DNA of 64,000 nucleotides from Pacificoceanicola sp049803835 (GTDB lineage Bacteria > Pseudomonadota > Alphaproteobacteria > Rhodobacterales > Rhodobacteraceae), in assembly GCF_049803835.1 (NCBI RefSeq), contig NZ_JBNAGK010000013.1, positions 62,001 through 126,000 of the forward strand, in the 5' to 3' direction. Position numbers and translations under genes: made by a program. This document shows positions 53,601 through 61,349 of the stretch, piece after piece. Position 1 is the first letter of the stretch. Each line of letters starts with the position of its first letter. The notes under the pieces were generated by a model. That model saw only the letters and a program-made list of their open reading frames with translations, was not told the DNA's origin and ran no database searches.

Positions 53601-55008
53601 CCGCGTAGATCACAGTCTCGAGTTGCGCGTCGGAGAGCAGACCGTCGCGCAGAACGGCGGTGGTGAGTTTCGGGCGATAGGAGGGTTTCGGGGGCGCGAC
53701 CGAGGCCATCGCCGCCGACTGCACCAGCTTGGTCGGGTGCGGGGCCGCGCCGGGGATGTCGATCGCCTGCAGTCGGAAGGTCTCGTAGATGGCGTCGGAC
53801 AGGCGCGCGGCGCCGAGATCCTCCGCCGTCTCGCGCAGGGTGTAGGCGAGGTCGTCGGCATCCAGTGTGGTGACATGAGCATCAGTCTTGGCGGCAGACG
53901 ACGCACGCGGTTTGCTAGTCGGGGTGGCGGATGCACGGGCAGGACCTCCCGGGAAGGGGGACGTGGAGCGGGATCGAGCGGGATCGCCTGCATCCAACGC
54001 AAGGCGCGGAGGGACCTCGGCCAGGATTCGGGTGAGGAGCTGTGCCGCATCGACGGACATCGGCCGGGCGAGATCAGCGGTGATGCCACCCTTTTCGCCG
54101 CCGCGGCATTTGTCGAAGACCGAAATCCGCGTCTCGAAGCTGGTGCCATGCTTGGCGAAGGCGGCGCCGGACACGGCGCCGGTAAAGACCAGATGCGCGG
54201 CCGCGGTGAGACGGACGAAGGTCTCGGACCAGGCGGGCGCATCCGGTGCGAAACCGGAACCGGTGATGGCCACGAGCCGACCGCCGGGCACGAGACGCGC
54301 CAGCGCCGAGCGCAAATGCCGGGCCGTCGCCTCGGTGCTGCGGCCATCGACTTTGGCCACAGCCGAGAACGGCGGGTTCATCAGGATGACGCTGGGGCGC
54401 AAGCCCGCGTCGAGGTGATCGTCGATCTGTGCGGCGTCGAAACTGGTGACAGGGCACCCCGGAAAGAGGAGGCGCAGAAGATCGGCGCGGCTGTCGGCCA
54501 ACTCGTTCAGCGCGAGGCTGCCACCCGCGATCTCAGCGAGGATCGCCAGAAGCCCGGTCCCGGCCGAAGGCTCGAGGACCAGATCGCGCGGCGTGATCTG
54601 TGCGGCGGCCAGTGCTGCAAGCCCCATGGGCAGCGGCGTCGAGAATTGCTGGAACCGCTCCATCTCTTCCGAGCGCCGGGTATGCGTGGGCAAAAGGTCC
54701 GCCACCTTGGTGAGGATCGGCAGAAACGCGGCAGGTGAGCCCGCCCGGGCCAGAAGCGCGCGGCCATACTTCCGCAGGAAGAGGACCAGCGCCACCTCGC
54801 CCGCCTCATAGGCAAGCTTCCAGTCCCAGGCGCCATCGGCATCGGAGCCGCCGAAGGCGCGCTCCATCTCAAGGCGAAGACGCAGCGCGTCGATCTGGAA
54901 GCCTTGGGCGAGATCGGGCTGCAGCACTTCGGCGACAGTGAGGATCGCGGGCGCGCAATCACGAGATGGAACGGCAACGGGAGGCGCAACGGGTGCGAGA
55001 TAGGTCAT
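50652..55008 (-). pseudogene. strawberry-notch-type helicase/methyltransferase, frameshifted
   Basis: Two reading frames make one protein of about 1440 residues. The first (ATG at 55008) holds an N6-adenine-type methyltransferase core: motif I EPSAGTGLLAIL near 144 and NPPF near 209. Then comes the helicase start, with Walker A GDGTGAGKGRQ near 506 and the DESH box near 616. It fails after SKGERGDTEASQQGR, where it runs into 85 foreign codons ending at 52834. The second frame carries on from RAGLRLQHKLPNARVVYVSATGATTV to the stop at 50652, including the strawberry-notch C-terminal domain. The switch needs one base skipped near 53070-53100. Such proteins are large plasmid or phage SF2-like NTPases with a fused methyltransferase. 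A sequencing slip or a real lesion are both possible; both halves are otherwise intact. Confidence 0.82.
53070..53100 (-). other. frameshift site in the strawberry-notch gene
   Basis: Codon starts change from positions divisible by three to those leaving remainder two, so one extra base is present relative to an intact gene (or two are missing). The region reads CAGCAGGGCAGGCC on the minus strand. There is no slippery heptamer or obvious stimulatory structure that would mark programmed frameshifting. Confidence 0.75.
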
Positions 55009-55185
55009 CGGGAAACTCCGGAATGAGGGGCAGGAACAGGCCCGGACACCCTCTCTCGGGCACCCTCAGGCCTGATCTTTCCCTGCCCATCTCTCCCTCT
55101 CGAACCGATGTGCTCCGTTCGCTTGGCTTGATTTTGTTCCTGTTATGTTCTATATTGAAGACCAAGCCAGAAAGGGAGTTTCCCC

Positions 55186-55482
55186 ATGGAAAGCACAACA
55201 TACGCCCTGCCCGCGACGCCGAAGCAGATCGCCTATGCGCGGTCACTCGCCCTGCGCAATCAGACCCTTCTGCCCTGGGAGGTTCAGCAGGACCGCCGGT
55301 CCTTGAGCGTCTGGATTGAGGCTCAGGCCCAGCTGAAGCCGGTCTCCGACATGGACCGGCTGCCGACCTCAAAGCAGGTGGCCTTCGCGGAGAGACTCGC
55401 CCGGATCAAACGGCGCGCCGTCCCGGACGAATGCTTCCGCGACAAGGGGTTGATGTCGAAGTGGATCGACGGGAACAAGTGA
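55186..55482 (+). CDS. small protein made of two related repeats
   Basis: This 98-residue protein has AAAGGGAG just upstream of the ATG. It consists of two similar units: residues 8-45 (LPATPKQIAYARSLA, then LLPWEVQQDRRSLSVWIE) and 59-95 (LPTSKQVAFAERLA, then AVPDECFRDKGLMSKWID). Each has a TPKQ/TSKQ turn followed by a helix and ends in a WI-acidic motif. This resembles the small helical DNA-associated domains often found near plasmid replication or transfer genes, but I cannot name the family. It is divergent from the helicase operon, which suggests a regulatory role. Confidence 0.78.
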   Translation: MESTTYALPATPKQIAYARSLALRNQTLLPWEVQQDRRSLSVWIEAQAQLKPVSDMDRLPTSKQVAFAERLARIKRRAVPDECFRDKGLMSKWIDGNK

Positions 55483-55896
55483 GCACGGCACCGGCTGGCT
55501 CCGGCCTTCCGTAGCTTTTGCCATACCGTGGCTTGGCAAACCGAGCGTGGTTGCCAACCTATAGATTGGCAGATTAGCCCTTTGGGACATCAGCCTCGGT
55601 CAAACTCCTGTCCGAAGGACCAAGGTCTGGTCCCAACGGCACGCCAGGAGGTACACCGCTGCGACCTTCGGCAACCACTGCAAGTCGTTGCCGTCTCTCG
55701 ACCCAGCGTCTTCAGAACTCCCACCACGTGGGGCTACCCCCTCAGATCTTTGGAAATCTTGATATTGGAGCGTCCATAACGCTGGAAAAGCAACCTCATC
55801 GAAGAAAAATACAGTGGTCTCTTGGGGCCGAGACGTCGCCGTGTGCCGGTTTCATGTCTTCGGACCCCGCCAAACAAGCGCTTGCGCCGCAAGGCG
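55483..55896. other. gene-free stretch
   Basis: No gene is supported in these 414 bases. A plus frame at 55528-55779 lacks a ribosome site and family resemblance. Near 55510-55560 there are GCTTTTGCCA and GCTTGGCAA-like elements and an imperfect repeat of TTGCCAA; otherwise nothing is seen. Confidence 0.55.
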
Positions 55897-56598
55897 TCAG
55901 CCGACGACCGTAAGCGAGTAGTGCGGTGTCCCATCCCAAACAAGATCCCAAGACGCGCCAGGCCGGACGTTCTGGATGGCGTGGGGCTCGAAGCAGACGA
56001 GGCAATTCCCGCCCGGCGCGGGAGCCCGAACTGAGGGGTAGATCAGGCCACGCGATCCAGCCCGGCGCAGATGCTGGGCGAGGCTTTGGCCCTCGGGATA
56101 TCCGACAGCCGGATCGGGATGCAACGCCGGATGGCCCGGCTCGTCGGTCAGATCATCGAAAATCCCGATGAAATCCGCCAGCAGTTCCACATAGCGGGCG
56201 CTGTCATGATAGCTGCCCACAAAGCCGAGTTCGCGCGTGCGGTGCCACGCCACTTCGCTGACGGAAACCATCACGTCCCACGCGCAGTACCAGCCGCCGC
56301 GCTCTTCGGTGTTGAAGCGGTTTCCGCCGGCGCGGGTGTAGGTAAAGGCGGCGTTGACGTGACTGTCGCCATAGAGGCGCAGATCACGGCTGCGGCGCTG
56401 CCAGGCCAGCTCGCGCGGGTCCAGATGCGGGTTGCGGCCACGTTCCGCCAGAAGACGGCCGCTGGTCAGGCCCTCGATTTCTGCCAGGATCTCCATCTCG
56501 TCTTCGGTATCGACGAGGCCGCGCAGGGATGGCGGCTTGTGGTAGGTGGCGGGCAGGAGACGAACGAGACCGCGATCAGAAATCTCGGTCTGCTTCAT
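55897..56598 (-). CDS. RES-domain toxin
   Basis: This 233-residue protein has the RES residues in order: R in GGNRFN, E in SVSEVAWH and S in YPSVRAPAPGGNCLVCF. RES toxins degrade NAD+ by phosphorolysis or hydrolysis and stop growth. An N-terminal extension of about 90 residues (QTEISDRGLVRLLP and RGLVDTEDEMEILAEIEGLTSGRLLAERG) precedes the core. It overlaps the antitoxin gene by four bases and follows it, the standard order of RES/Xre pairs. Confidence 0.9.
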   Translation of the reverse strand: MKQTEISDRGLVRLLPATYHKPPSLRGLVDTEDEMEILAEIEGLTSGRLLAERGRNPHLDPRELAWQRRSRDLRLYGDSHVNAAFTYTRAGGNRFNTEERGGWYCAWDVMVSVSEVAWHRTRELGFVGSYHDSARYVELLADFIGIFDDLTDEPGHPALHPDPAVGYPEGQSLAQHLRRAGSRGLIYPSVRAPAPGGNCLVCFEPHAIQNVRPGASWDLVWDGTPHYSLTVVG

Positions 56599-56984
56599 GC
56601 CCCACCGCGCAATGCATCAAGATAGGTCCGAACCGCGAGAATTTGCGGCAAGCCCCCGTCGATGGCGGTATCAACCGGACGGCTACCCCCGAACAGCGGC
56701 CCTGTGTTCGGTCGGGTGAACCAGCTTCGCGCGAGCGGCTCGGAGAAGTAGAGTTCGAGCGATTTGTAGATGCCGATCACCGCACTGAGCCGCAGCAGTT
56801 GATCCTTGGTCAGTTCTCCCGCAAAGTCAGGCTTCTTGGCGCGCTTCCAGGTGCTCTCTGACATATCGGCAAGGCCCGCCGCTTCCTTGAGGCTGAGACC
56901 CCAGGCATCGACCACGCGCGCATAGGCCTTCAACGCGACGGCGTTGATCTGTGCAGGTTCCCGGATTTTCTCTGCGACTTGCAT
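56595..56984 (-). CDS. Xre/MbcA/ParS-type antitoxin
   Basis: This 129-residue antitoxin has a central helix-turn-helix (VDAWGLSLKEAAGLADMSESTWKRAKK) and a C-terminal toxin-binding part (ESLELYF-type region, WFTRPNTGPLFGGSRPVDTAIDGGLPQILAVRTYLDALRGG). It neutralises the RES toxin and usually represses its own promoter. The start was set at ATG 56984 because GGAGG lies six bases upstream; an in-frame ATG four codons earlier (56996) lies almost on the expected transcription start and lacks a ribosome site. Confidence 0.88.
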   Translation of the reverse strand: MQVAEKIREPAQINAVALKAYARVVDAWGLSLKEAAGLADMSESTWKRAKKPDFAGELTKDQLLRLSAVIGIYKSLELYFSEPLARSWFTRPNTGPLFGGSRPVDTAIDGGLPQILAVRTYLDALRGGA

Positions 56985-57003
56985 GTCGTCCTCCATTACC
57001 CCG

Positions 57004-57031
57004 AATATAGACCATATGGACCAACTGTAAA
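57004..57031 (-). promoter_or_regulatory. promoter of the RES/Xre operon
   Basis: On the minus strand TTTACA (57031-57026) and TATATT (57009-57004) are 16 bases apart, a good sigma-70-like pair. The spacer holds TTGGTC/ATGGTC repeats that could be antitoxin sites. Confidence 0.6.
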
Positions 57032-57094
57032 GACCAAATGAACTGCGCGTCCTTGCTGAGGATCACTCGAACCGCCGCCCAGCTTCGGTGGAAT

Positions 57095-57190
57095 TTCGAG
57101 GAGATGAGCTGGCCTTCCGAGCCGATCGGCTGCGACACCAAGAGCAACCAGTTAGTCTATGTCGCTGAAGCGCAGGAATGCCTCAGCCAT
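57095..57190 (-). pseudogene. stub of an AbiEii-type nucleotidyltransferase toxin
   Basis: Directly overlapping the end of the AbiEi-like gene by eight bases, an ATG at 57190 starts MAEAFLRFSDID, then a TAA stop (57152-57154), then in the same frame LVALGVAADRLGRPAHLLE. This is how AbiEii/HVO_2164-type nucleotidyltransferase toxins begin (an AFL-SD start and a GRPAHLLEKD helix). The rest of the toxin, including its GG-S and D-x-D catalytic core, is gone, replaced by the promoter of the RES/Xre unit. A nonsense mutation and a 3' deletion have therefore removed the toxin and left its antitoxin. Confidence 0.62.
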
Positions 57191-57776
57191 GGACCATCTC
57201 TCCGACCAATCGTGCCAGCCAAGTCGGAAACTGCGGCGCGGCGGACATCAGCTCAGTCTTTGCCGTCTCCGTAAGCTTGGATCGCAGGATTTGCAGCGCC
57301 TTGGGAGCCTCATCCGGCCCGAGCCATGCCAGCGCACGTACGGCCTGGCCCGAGGTCTTGCTCCCAAGGGCCAACTGCCAGCGCGGCGCATGACGCAGTT
57401 CGACCGCTTGCCGGCCAAGGTTCAGCACACGGCTTCGACCGGAAGTGAGGTAAACCGACTTGACCGGCACCTGTGTCGTGAGGCCCAGAGCGTTTGCCGC
57501 GGCAGCACCGCTCGGCACAATCGTCTCGCCCCGCTGCACTGCGAGCGCTTCAATCGCCTGTTCAGCCGACGGACTGCGCGGACCAAAGCGTGTCTGGACG
57601 GGGCGCATGTAGATGCCGCGTCCCGCACGGATCAACTCGCCGCGCGCGGCCAGACGCGACAGCGTCTGATCGACTGCCGCGCGCGAGCCGAGGTGCAGGA
57701 GCCCCTTCGCTGCCAAGGGCACCCCCTCCGGCAACGTCGTCGCGACATTCATAATGCTCTCGGCCATGCGCTCCAT
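57183..57776 (-). CDS. DUF6088/AbiEi-like antitoxin, orphan
   Basis: This 197-residue protein has an N-terminal winged helix (EGVPLAAKGLLHLGSRAAVDQTLSRLAARGELIRAGRGIYMRPV) and a DUF6088/AbiEi C-terminal domain (AEQAIEALAVQRGETIVPSGAAAANALGLTTQVPVKSVYLTSG). AbiEi proteins are type IV antitoxins and repress their promoter. AAGGAG lies six bases before the ATG. Its usual partner is only a stub downstream, so the gene may now serve only as a regulator, or counter toxins encoded elsewhere. Confidence 0.85.
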   Translation of the reverse strand: MERMAESIMNVATTLPEGVPLAAKGLLHLGSRAAVDQTLSRLAARGELIRAGRGIYMRPVQTRFGPRSPSAEQAIEALAVQRGETIVPSGAAAANALGLTTQVPVKSVYLTSGRSRVLNLGRQAVELRHAPRWQLALGSKTSGQAVRALAWLGPDEAPKALQILRSKLTETAKTELMSAAPQFPTWLARLVGEMVHG

Positions 57777-57787
57777 GATCGCTCCTT

Positions 57788-57815
57788 TGTCAGAAATATA
57801 CGCAGTTTTCTGACA
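57788..57815. promoter_or_regulatory. inverted-repeat operator of the AbiEi-like gene
   Basis: TGTCAGAAA (57788-57796) and TTTCTGACA (57807-57815) form a perfect 9-bp inverted repeat around 10 bases that include TATA. It sits immediately upstream of the ribosome site. AbiEi antitoxins repress by binding inverted repeats at their promoter, so self-control is likely. Confidence 0.68.
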
Positions 57816-57833
57816 GATTTCAACCGTGCGCTC

Positions 57834-58478
57834 TCACCCGAACCGCCGCCCGGCTTCCGTGAACGTATACTCGTTGACGATGATCCCCTCCTCGATGGCC
57901 TCGTCCGAGGTGAGATGGTCGTATTCGGCTTCAAGTTGGCGGTAGAGCCAGCGGGCCAGATCACGCAGCGCCTCGGTCACGATCTCCTCGGCGTCCTCGG
58001 TCGGCGGCTGCCAGGTCGGGCTGTCGCGCGTGACGTCCACCGACATGGTGTATTCGTGGTAGTAGCGGCTGCGGTGGCTGACCACGGCCGCGAGCTGGTA
58101 GAAGTTCCGCCGCTGGATGGCCTGCAGCCGGTCGGCGATGCCGTGCAGCGTCGCGTCGCTCGGGGCGTAGTCCCGGATGCGCGCGGCCGCGCAATTGGCG
58201 TGGGACCAGTAACCTTCGAAGCAGGCCCCGTCGCCCTGGCTCCAAAAGCCGGAGAACCAGATGCAGGGCTTGGCCCGCGTGCCGCCGCCCATCAGGCGGA
58301 CGGGTGTGGTCTTCAGGCGAATGCCGAGGATTTCGCAGACCCGCTCGAAATCCTCGTAGACCCCATCCCACCAATCGTCATGGGGGCCAAGCTCGCGATA
58401 CCAGCTGCGGGCCTTTTCCTTGGCGGCCTCCGAGAGTTCGGGGAACTGGTAGACCGTGGTGCAGATGAGTTCAGGCAT
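57834..58478 (-). CDS. conserved accessory protein, unknown
   Basis: This 214-residue protein is not recognised by function. It has an N-terminal IC-TTVYQFPELSEAAKEKARSWYRELGPHDDWWDGVYEDFERVC helix pair, then WFSGFWSQGDGACFEGYW, a strand-rich aromatic block, and a C-terminal helical part ending LTSDEAIEEGIIVNEYTFTEAGRRFG. ATG 58478 overlaps the preceding gene by eight bases. Genes like it travel with DUF6878/DUF6915-type genes in plasmids of this group; protection against host defences is conceivable but unproven. Confidence 0.78.
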   Translation of the reverse strand: MPELICTTVYQFPELSEAAKEKARSWYRELGPHDDWWDGVYEDFERVCEILGIRLKTTPVRLMGGGTRAKPCIWFSGFWSQGDGACFEGYWSHANCAAARIRDYAPSDATLHGIADRLQAIQRRNFYQLAAVVSHRSRYYHEYTMSVDVTRDSPTWQPPTEDAEEIVTEALRDLARWLYRQLEAEYDHLTSDEAIEEGIIVNEYTFTEAGRRFG

Positions 58479-58890
58479 CGACGTCCTCCCCGTTGAGAGC
58501 GCCGGCCAGCCATTCTTGCGTGCTGGTCCAGCCAATGGATTTGCGGGTACCGAGATCGATGACATGCGCGCCGCCACCGAAGGCGTCGAGGCGCGGCCGG
58601 GAGCAAGTCAGCGCATATTGGAACCCCCAGAGGCCGGTGAGATTAAGCTCTTCCGCGAGGCGCAGCACGAAGCGGATGACGGCCTCGACATCGCCGTACT
58701 CGTCGTCATGGATCCAGAGCGTGCTGCCCTCGGGCGCGTCCTGGCGCGCGATGTCGAAGCCCGCGACCTCCGGATCGTCAGCGTCCTGATCCGCAGCGCG
58801 GAGTTCCTGGAACAGCGCGAGCGCGCGGGCAGCCTTGTCGGGGGTGCCGACGTCGAGCAGGCACGAGAAATGGGTGAAGTAATCCGCCAT
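58471..58890 (-). CDS. conserved small protein, unknown
   Basis: This 139-residue acidic protein (MADYFTHFSCLLDVGTPDKAARALALFQELRAAD near the start) has STLWIHDDEYGDVEAVIRFVLRLAEELNLTGLWGFQYALTCSRPRLDAFGGGAHVIDL in the middle. The mixed alpha/beta pattern and high acidity resemble DNA-mimic or antirestriction-like accessory proteins, but no signature settles this. It overlaps the next gene by eight bases and has AGGTCCCC upstream. Confidence 0.78.
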   Translation of the reverse strand: MADYFTHFSCLLDVGTPDKAARALALFQELRAADQDADDPEVAGFDIARQDAPEGSTLWIHDDEYGDVEAVIRFVLRLAEELNLTGLWGFQYALTCSRPRLDAFGGGAHVIDLGTRKSIGWTSTQEWLAGALNGEDVDA

Positions 58891-58965
58891 GGGGACCTCC
58901 TGAATGGGGAAGACCCGGCCGAGAGACCGGGCATTGTGTTGGAATGAAGGGGTGGTTGGGTGCGA

Positions 58966-59163
58966 TCAGCCGGTTGGCTCGTCGCCCGCCACCTGTCGCG
59001 CGGCATGCGCGCAGAGTATCTGCCGGTAGAAGCGCTTGCGCGCAGCCCGGAAGCCGCGCACGGCGCGCGTGTCGGGGTGCAGCGCCCGGACCGCCGCGCG
59101 CAGGACGGCGAATGGCGAAGCCGTCGCCGGCAGGCCGAGGCGCTGATAGGCCGGATCGCTCAT
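58966..59163 (-). CDS. small basic protein, unknown
   Basis: This 65-residue basic protein reads YQRLGLPATASPFAVLRAAVRALHP near the start, then an Arg-rich helix (RAVRGFRAARKRFYRQILCAHAARQ). The start of the ATG falls one base after the stop of the gene upstream, so the two are coupled. A nucleic-acid-binding role is possible from charge. The family is not recognised. Confidence 0.68.
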   Translation of the reverse strand: MSDPAYQRLGLPATASPFAVLRAAVRALHPDTRAVRGFRAARKRFYRQILCAHAARQVAGDEPTG

Positions 59164-59164
59164 G

Positions 59165-59542
59165 TCAGGTGACCTCGACCACGGACGAGGCGAGATGCGG
59201 ATCCACCAGCGCCTCGATCCGCGCCGACCGGCCCATCCAGGGCTCGGGCCGGATGGCCTTCACCCAATCTGCGAAGCTCGGGATGAAGCCAAGGTCTTCC
59301 TTCACTTGTTGTTCGCCAACCCAGCGGGTCGGGATGATGCGCCCGGTCGAGAGCGTGAGGGTCGCCCCAAAAATCGTCTCGGCCATGAAGATGCCCTCGG
59401 CATGGTGGCGGAGCGCCCGGTGCCGAAAGTCGGCCGTAATCTCCTTGCTCTGGTCGAACCAGGCATGCACTGCCATGAAATCATCGACCCTGCCGCCCCA
59501 TTTCTTCACGGAGGAGAGGGCGTGGTGATAGGGATGTGCCAT
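59165..59542 (-). CDS. DUF6915-like protein
   Basis: This 125-residue protein starts MAHPYHHALSSVKKWGGRVDDFMAVHAWFDQSKE and continues RHRALRHHAEGIFMAETIFGATLTLSTGRIIPTRWVGEQQVKEDLGFIPSFADWVKAI. It is histidine-rich in the first half, which could mean a metal site. ATG 59542 was taken; the upstream extension to 59725 is low-complexity serine and lies over the next gene. The family is uncharacterised. Confidence 0.8.
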   Translation of the reverse strand: MAHPYHHALSSVKKWGGRVDDFMAVHAWFDQSKEITADFRHRALRHHAEGIFMAETIFGATLTLSTGRIIPTRWVGEQQVKEDLGFIPSFADWVKAIRPEPWMGRSARIEALVDPHLASSVVEVT

Positions 59543-59552
59543 CGCCGCCCCC

Positions 59553-60044
59553 TCAGAAATCGTGGGTATGGAGTTCGGACGAGGTGAAGCGCTCGTTGAA
59601 CTCGAGGTGGATACAGCGGGCCGCCGCGTCGAAGCAGAACTCGCCCCAGGCGCCGTCGTTGTTCTCCCAGCCGCCATGGGTGTCGGAGAGGAAGTCGTAG
59701 GCCAGCTGCTCGACGACATCCTCAAGCGACAGGCTGCGCATTTCGACCTCGGGGTCGTCCCAGGTCAGCGCCGCGTAGGCGATCTCGGTCGCGGGGAACT
59801 CGACCGCGGTCTCGCCGGACCATGCGCCGATGCTTTCGATCTGGCCACTGTCACCGGCACCATCGAAGGTCACGATGACATGGGTGATGCCGGCGGCCAT
59901 GAGGCCATCGAAAAGGCGGTCCTTGTTGCCGGGGCGCAGCGCTTCAATGCGGGCCGCGCGCGCGGCATGCGCGGCGAAGATCTGGGACATGTCGACAGTC
60001 GGGGGTGCCATCGGCGGCGCGAGGGTGGGTTCAGTCAGGGTCAT
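59553..60044 (-). CDS. DUF6878-like protein
   Basis: This 163-residue protein has a flexible N-terminus (TEPTLAPPMAPPTVDMSQIF), a helix (AAHAARAARIEALRPGNKDRLFDGLMAAG) and a sheet-rich acidic part (VIVTFDGAGDSGQIESIGAW, then SDTHGGWENNDGAWGEFCFD), ending with a FNERF-THDF-type tail. The acidic, DNA-mimic-like character is notable, but the function is unknown. It is ten bases ahead of the DUF6915-like gene. Confidence 0.8.
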   Translation of the reverse strand: MTLTEPTLAPPMAPPTVDMSQIFAAHAARAARIEALRPGNKDRLFDGLMAAGITHVIVTFDGAGDSGQIESIGAWSGETAVEFPATEIAYAALTWDDPEVEMRSLSLEDVVEQLAYDFLSDTHGGWENNDGAWGEFCFDAAARCIHLEFNERFTSSELHTHDF

Positions 60045-60145
60045 TGGGTGTCTCCAGTAAGGGGAAGGGATCGGAGCCGGTCCGGGCGATCTCTCTCTCC
60101 CGGACAAGCTCCAAATCCCCCCTGCCCTCCTCTGTCTCTCGGACC

Positions 60146-60664
60146 TCACGCAGCGACCTGCAGCGCCCGGGCGGCAAAGGCGCGCCAGAGCGGATCGACG
60201 AGCCGGGCATCGAGAAGATCGGCGCGGTGGCGCAGCCGCTGCGCTAGATCTGGCTCACCCCAGCTGGCCGCTCGGCCCGCCTGCGCACGCAGCTGGCTTG
60301 CCTCGGTCACGACGCCGCGCGCCTCTGCCGCGCTCGACACCGGGTGGCACCAGGCGACGGCGTGGTCACTGGCGGCACCAGCCAGAACAAGCCGCTTGTC
60401 GCGATCGAGGATCGCCAGGAGCTGGGGCGCTGCATCCGGGGCGGTTCCCTCGGCATGGTCGATCGCGCCCTGCATAGCGTCCGCCAGAGTCGCGAAGCGG
60501 GCGAAGACGAGCGGAGCGGCCCGGCCCGACATGAGGTCGGCCGGCGCACGGCGCGACAGGGTCAGGGCGAAGGGGTGACTGTGGTCAGCGTCGTCCGAGG
60601 GAACATGCGGCGGGACGCCCCGCGCGTGGGCGGTCGAGTGGATTGGCGAGGACAAGTCGAACAT
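60146..60664 (-). CDS. conserved protein, unknown
   Basis: This 172-residue protein starts MFDLSSPIHSTAHARGVPPHV and contains FALTLSRRAPADLMSGRAAPLVFARFATLADAMQGAID, LLAILDRDKRLVLAGAASDHAVAW and a long C-terminal helix (RAQAGRAASWGEPDLAQRLRHRADLLDARLVDPLW). It could be a DNA- or protein-binding accessory protein. ATG 60664 was chosen; the frame runs back to 60817 across the start of the divergent acetyltransferase gene and is unlikely to be used. Confidence 0.75.
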   Translation of the reverse strand: MFDLSSPIHSTAHARGVPPHVPSDDADHSHPFALTLSRRAPADLMSGRAAPLVFARFATLADAMQGAIDHAEGTAPDAAPQLLAILDRDKRLVLAGAASDHAVAWCHPVSSAAEARGVVTEASQLRAQAGRAASWGEPDLAQRLRHRADLLDARLVDPLWRAFAARALQVAA

Positions 60665-60819
60665 GGGAAGATCTCCGACGGCGCGGGAAGCCTCTCTCCC
60701 CGCCTCATCCGTCAAAGACCAAACCGCCGCCCTCTTCCTCGAAGGGGCGGCGGTTCTTGACGTCTGCGTCGACAATGCGGGACATTGTCGACACTGCCAT
60801 GATCTGAAAAGGTTCATTG

Positions 60820-61290
60820 ATGGAAATCCCTAACCTCCCTCCTGACTTCCAGTTCGCCCGGCTTGGCAAAAACCCCGATGACGTTGCATTTGCTTTCGAA
60901 GCCAAAGGAGCAGCCATGGGGCCGCACATCATAAAGCGATGGACTTGGGACGAAGCATTCCAACGAGATCTGCATGAGCGCCACTACTGCGAGAAGCCGT
61001 TTTTCGAGATACGGCGCGCGGAGCAGAGACTTGGAACGTTATCGTTTCACAGGCAGCCGGATCACTTGCGCTTCGGTGAGTTTTACTTGTTCCCAGAGCA
61101 TCAAGGCAAGGGACTGGGTTCTGCCATTCTTGCGCACTGTCTCGCATTGGCCGATGGTATGAGGTTGCCTGTCAGACTGGAGTATTTGCACTGGAACCCG
61201 GTTGGCTCGCTCTATCGACGGCATGGCTTCAAGGAAATCGATCGCTCTGAGACCCACTGCTTTCTGCAACGAGAAGCCGTCGGCTTTTAG
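60820..61290 (+). CDS. GNAT-family N-acetyltransferase
   Basis: This 156-residue protein has acetyl-CoA motif A (LFPEHQGKGLGSAILAHCLALAD, near 91-113), then RLEYLHWNPVGSLYRRHGFKEI as motif B. GNAT enzymes acetylate small molecules or proteins; the substrate here is unknown. ATG 60820 has AAAAGG upstream; a TTG one codon earlier is in frame. It is the only plus-strand gene between the small-gene block and the DUF932 gene, and is more AT-rich than its neighbours, so a separate arrival is likely. Confidence 0.88.
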   Translation: MEIPNLPPDFQFARLGKNPDDVAFAFEAKGAAMGPHIIKRWTWDEAFQRDLHERHYCEKPFFEIRRAEQRLGTLSFHRQPDHLRFGEFYLFPEHQGKGLGSAILAHCLALADGMRLPVRLEYLHWNPVGSLYRRHGFKEIDRSETHCFLQREAVGF

Positions 61291-61349
61291 GTCCGCCTTC
61301 GGCTCATGACTGCGTTTTCGGTGGGACGCCAGCAAGGCGCCCCCCTGCG

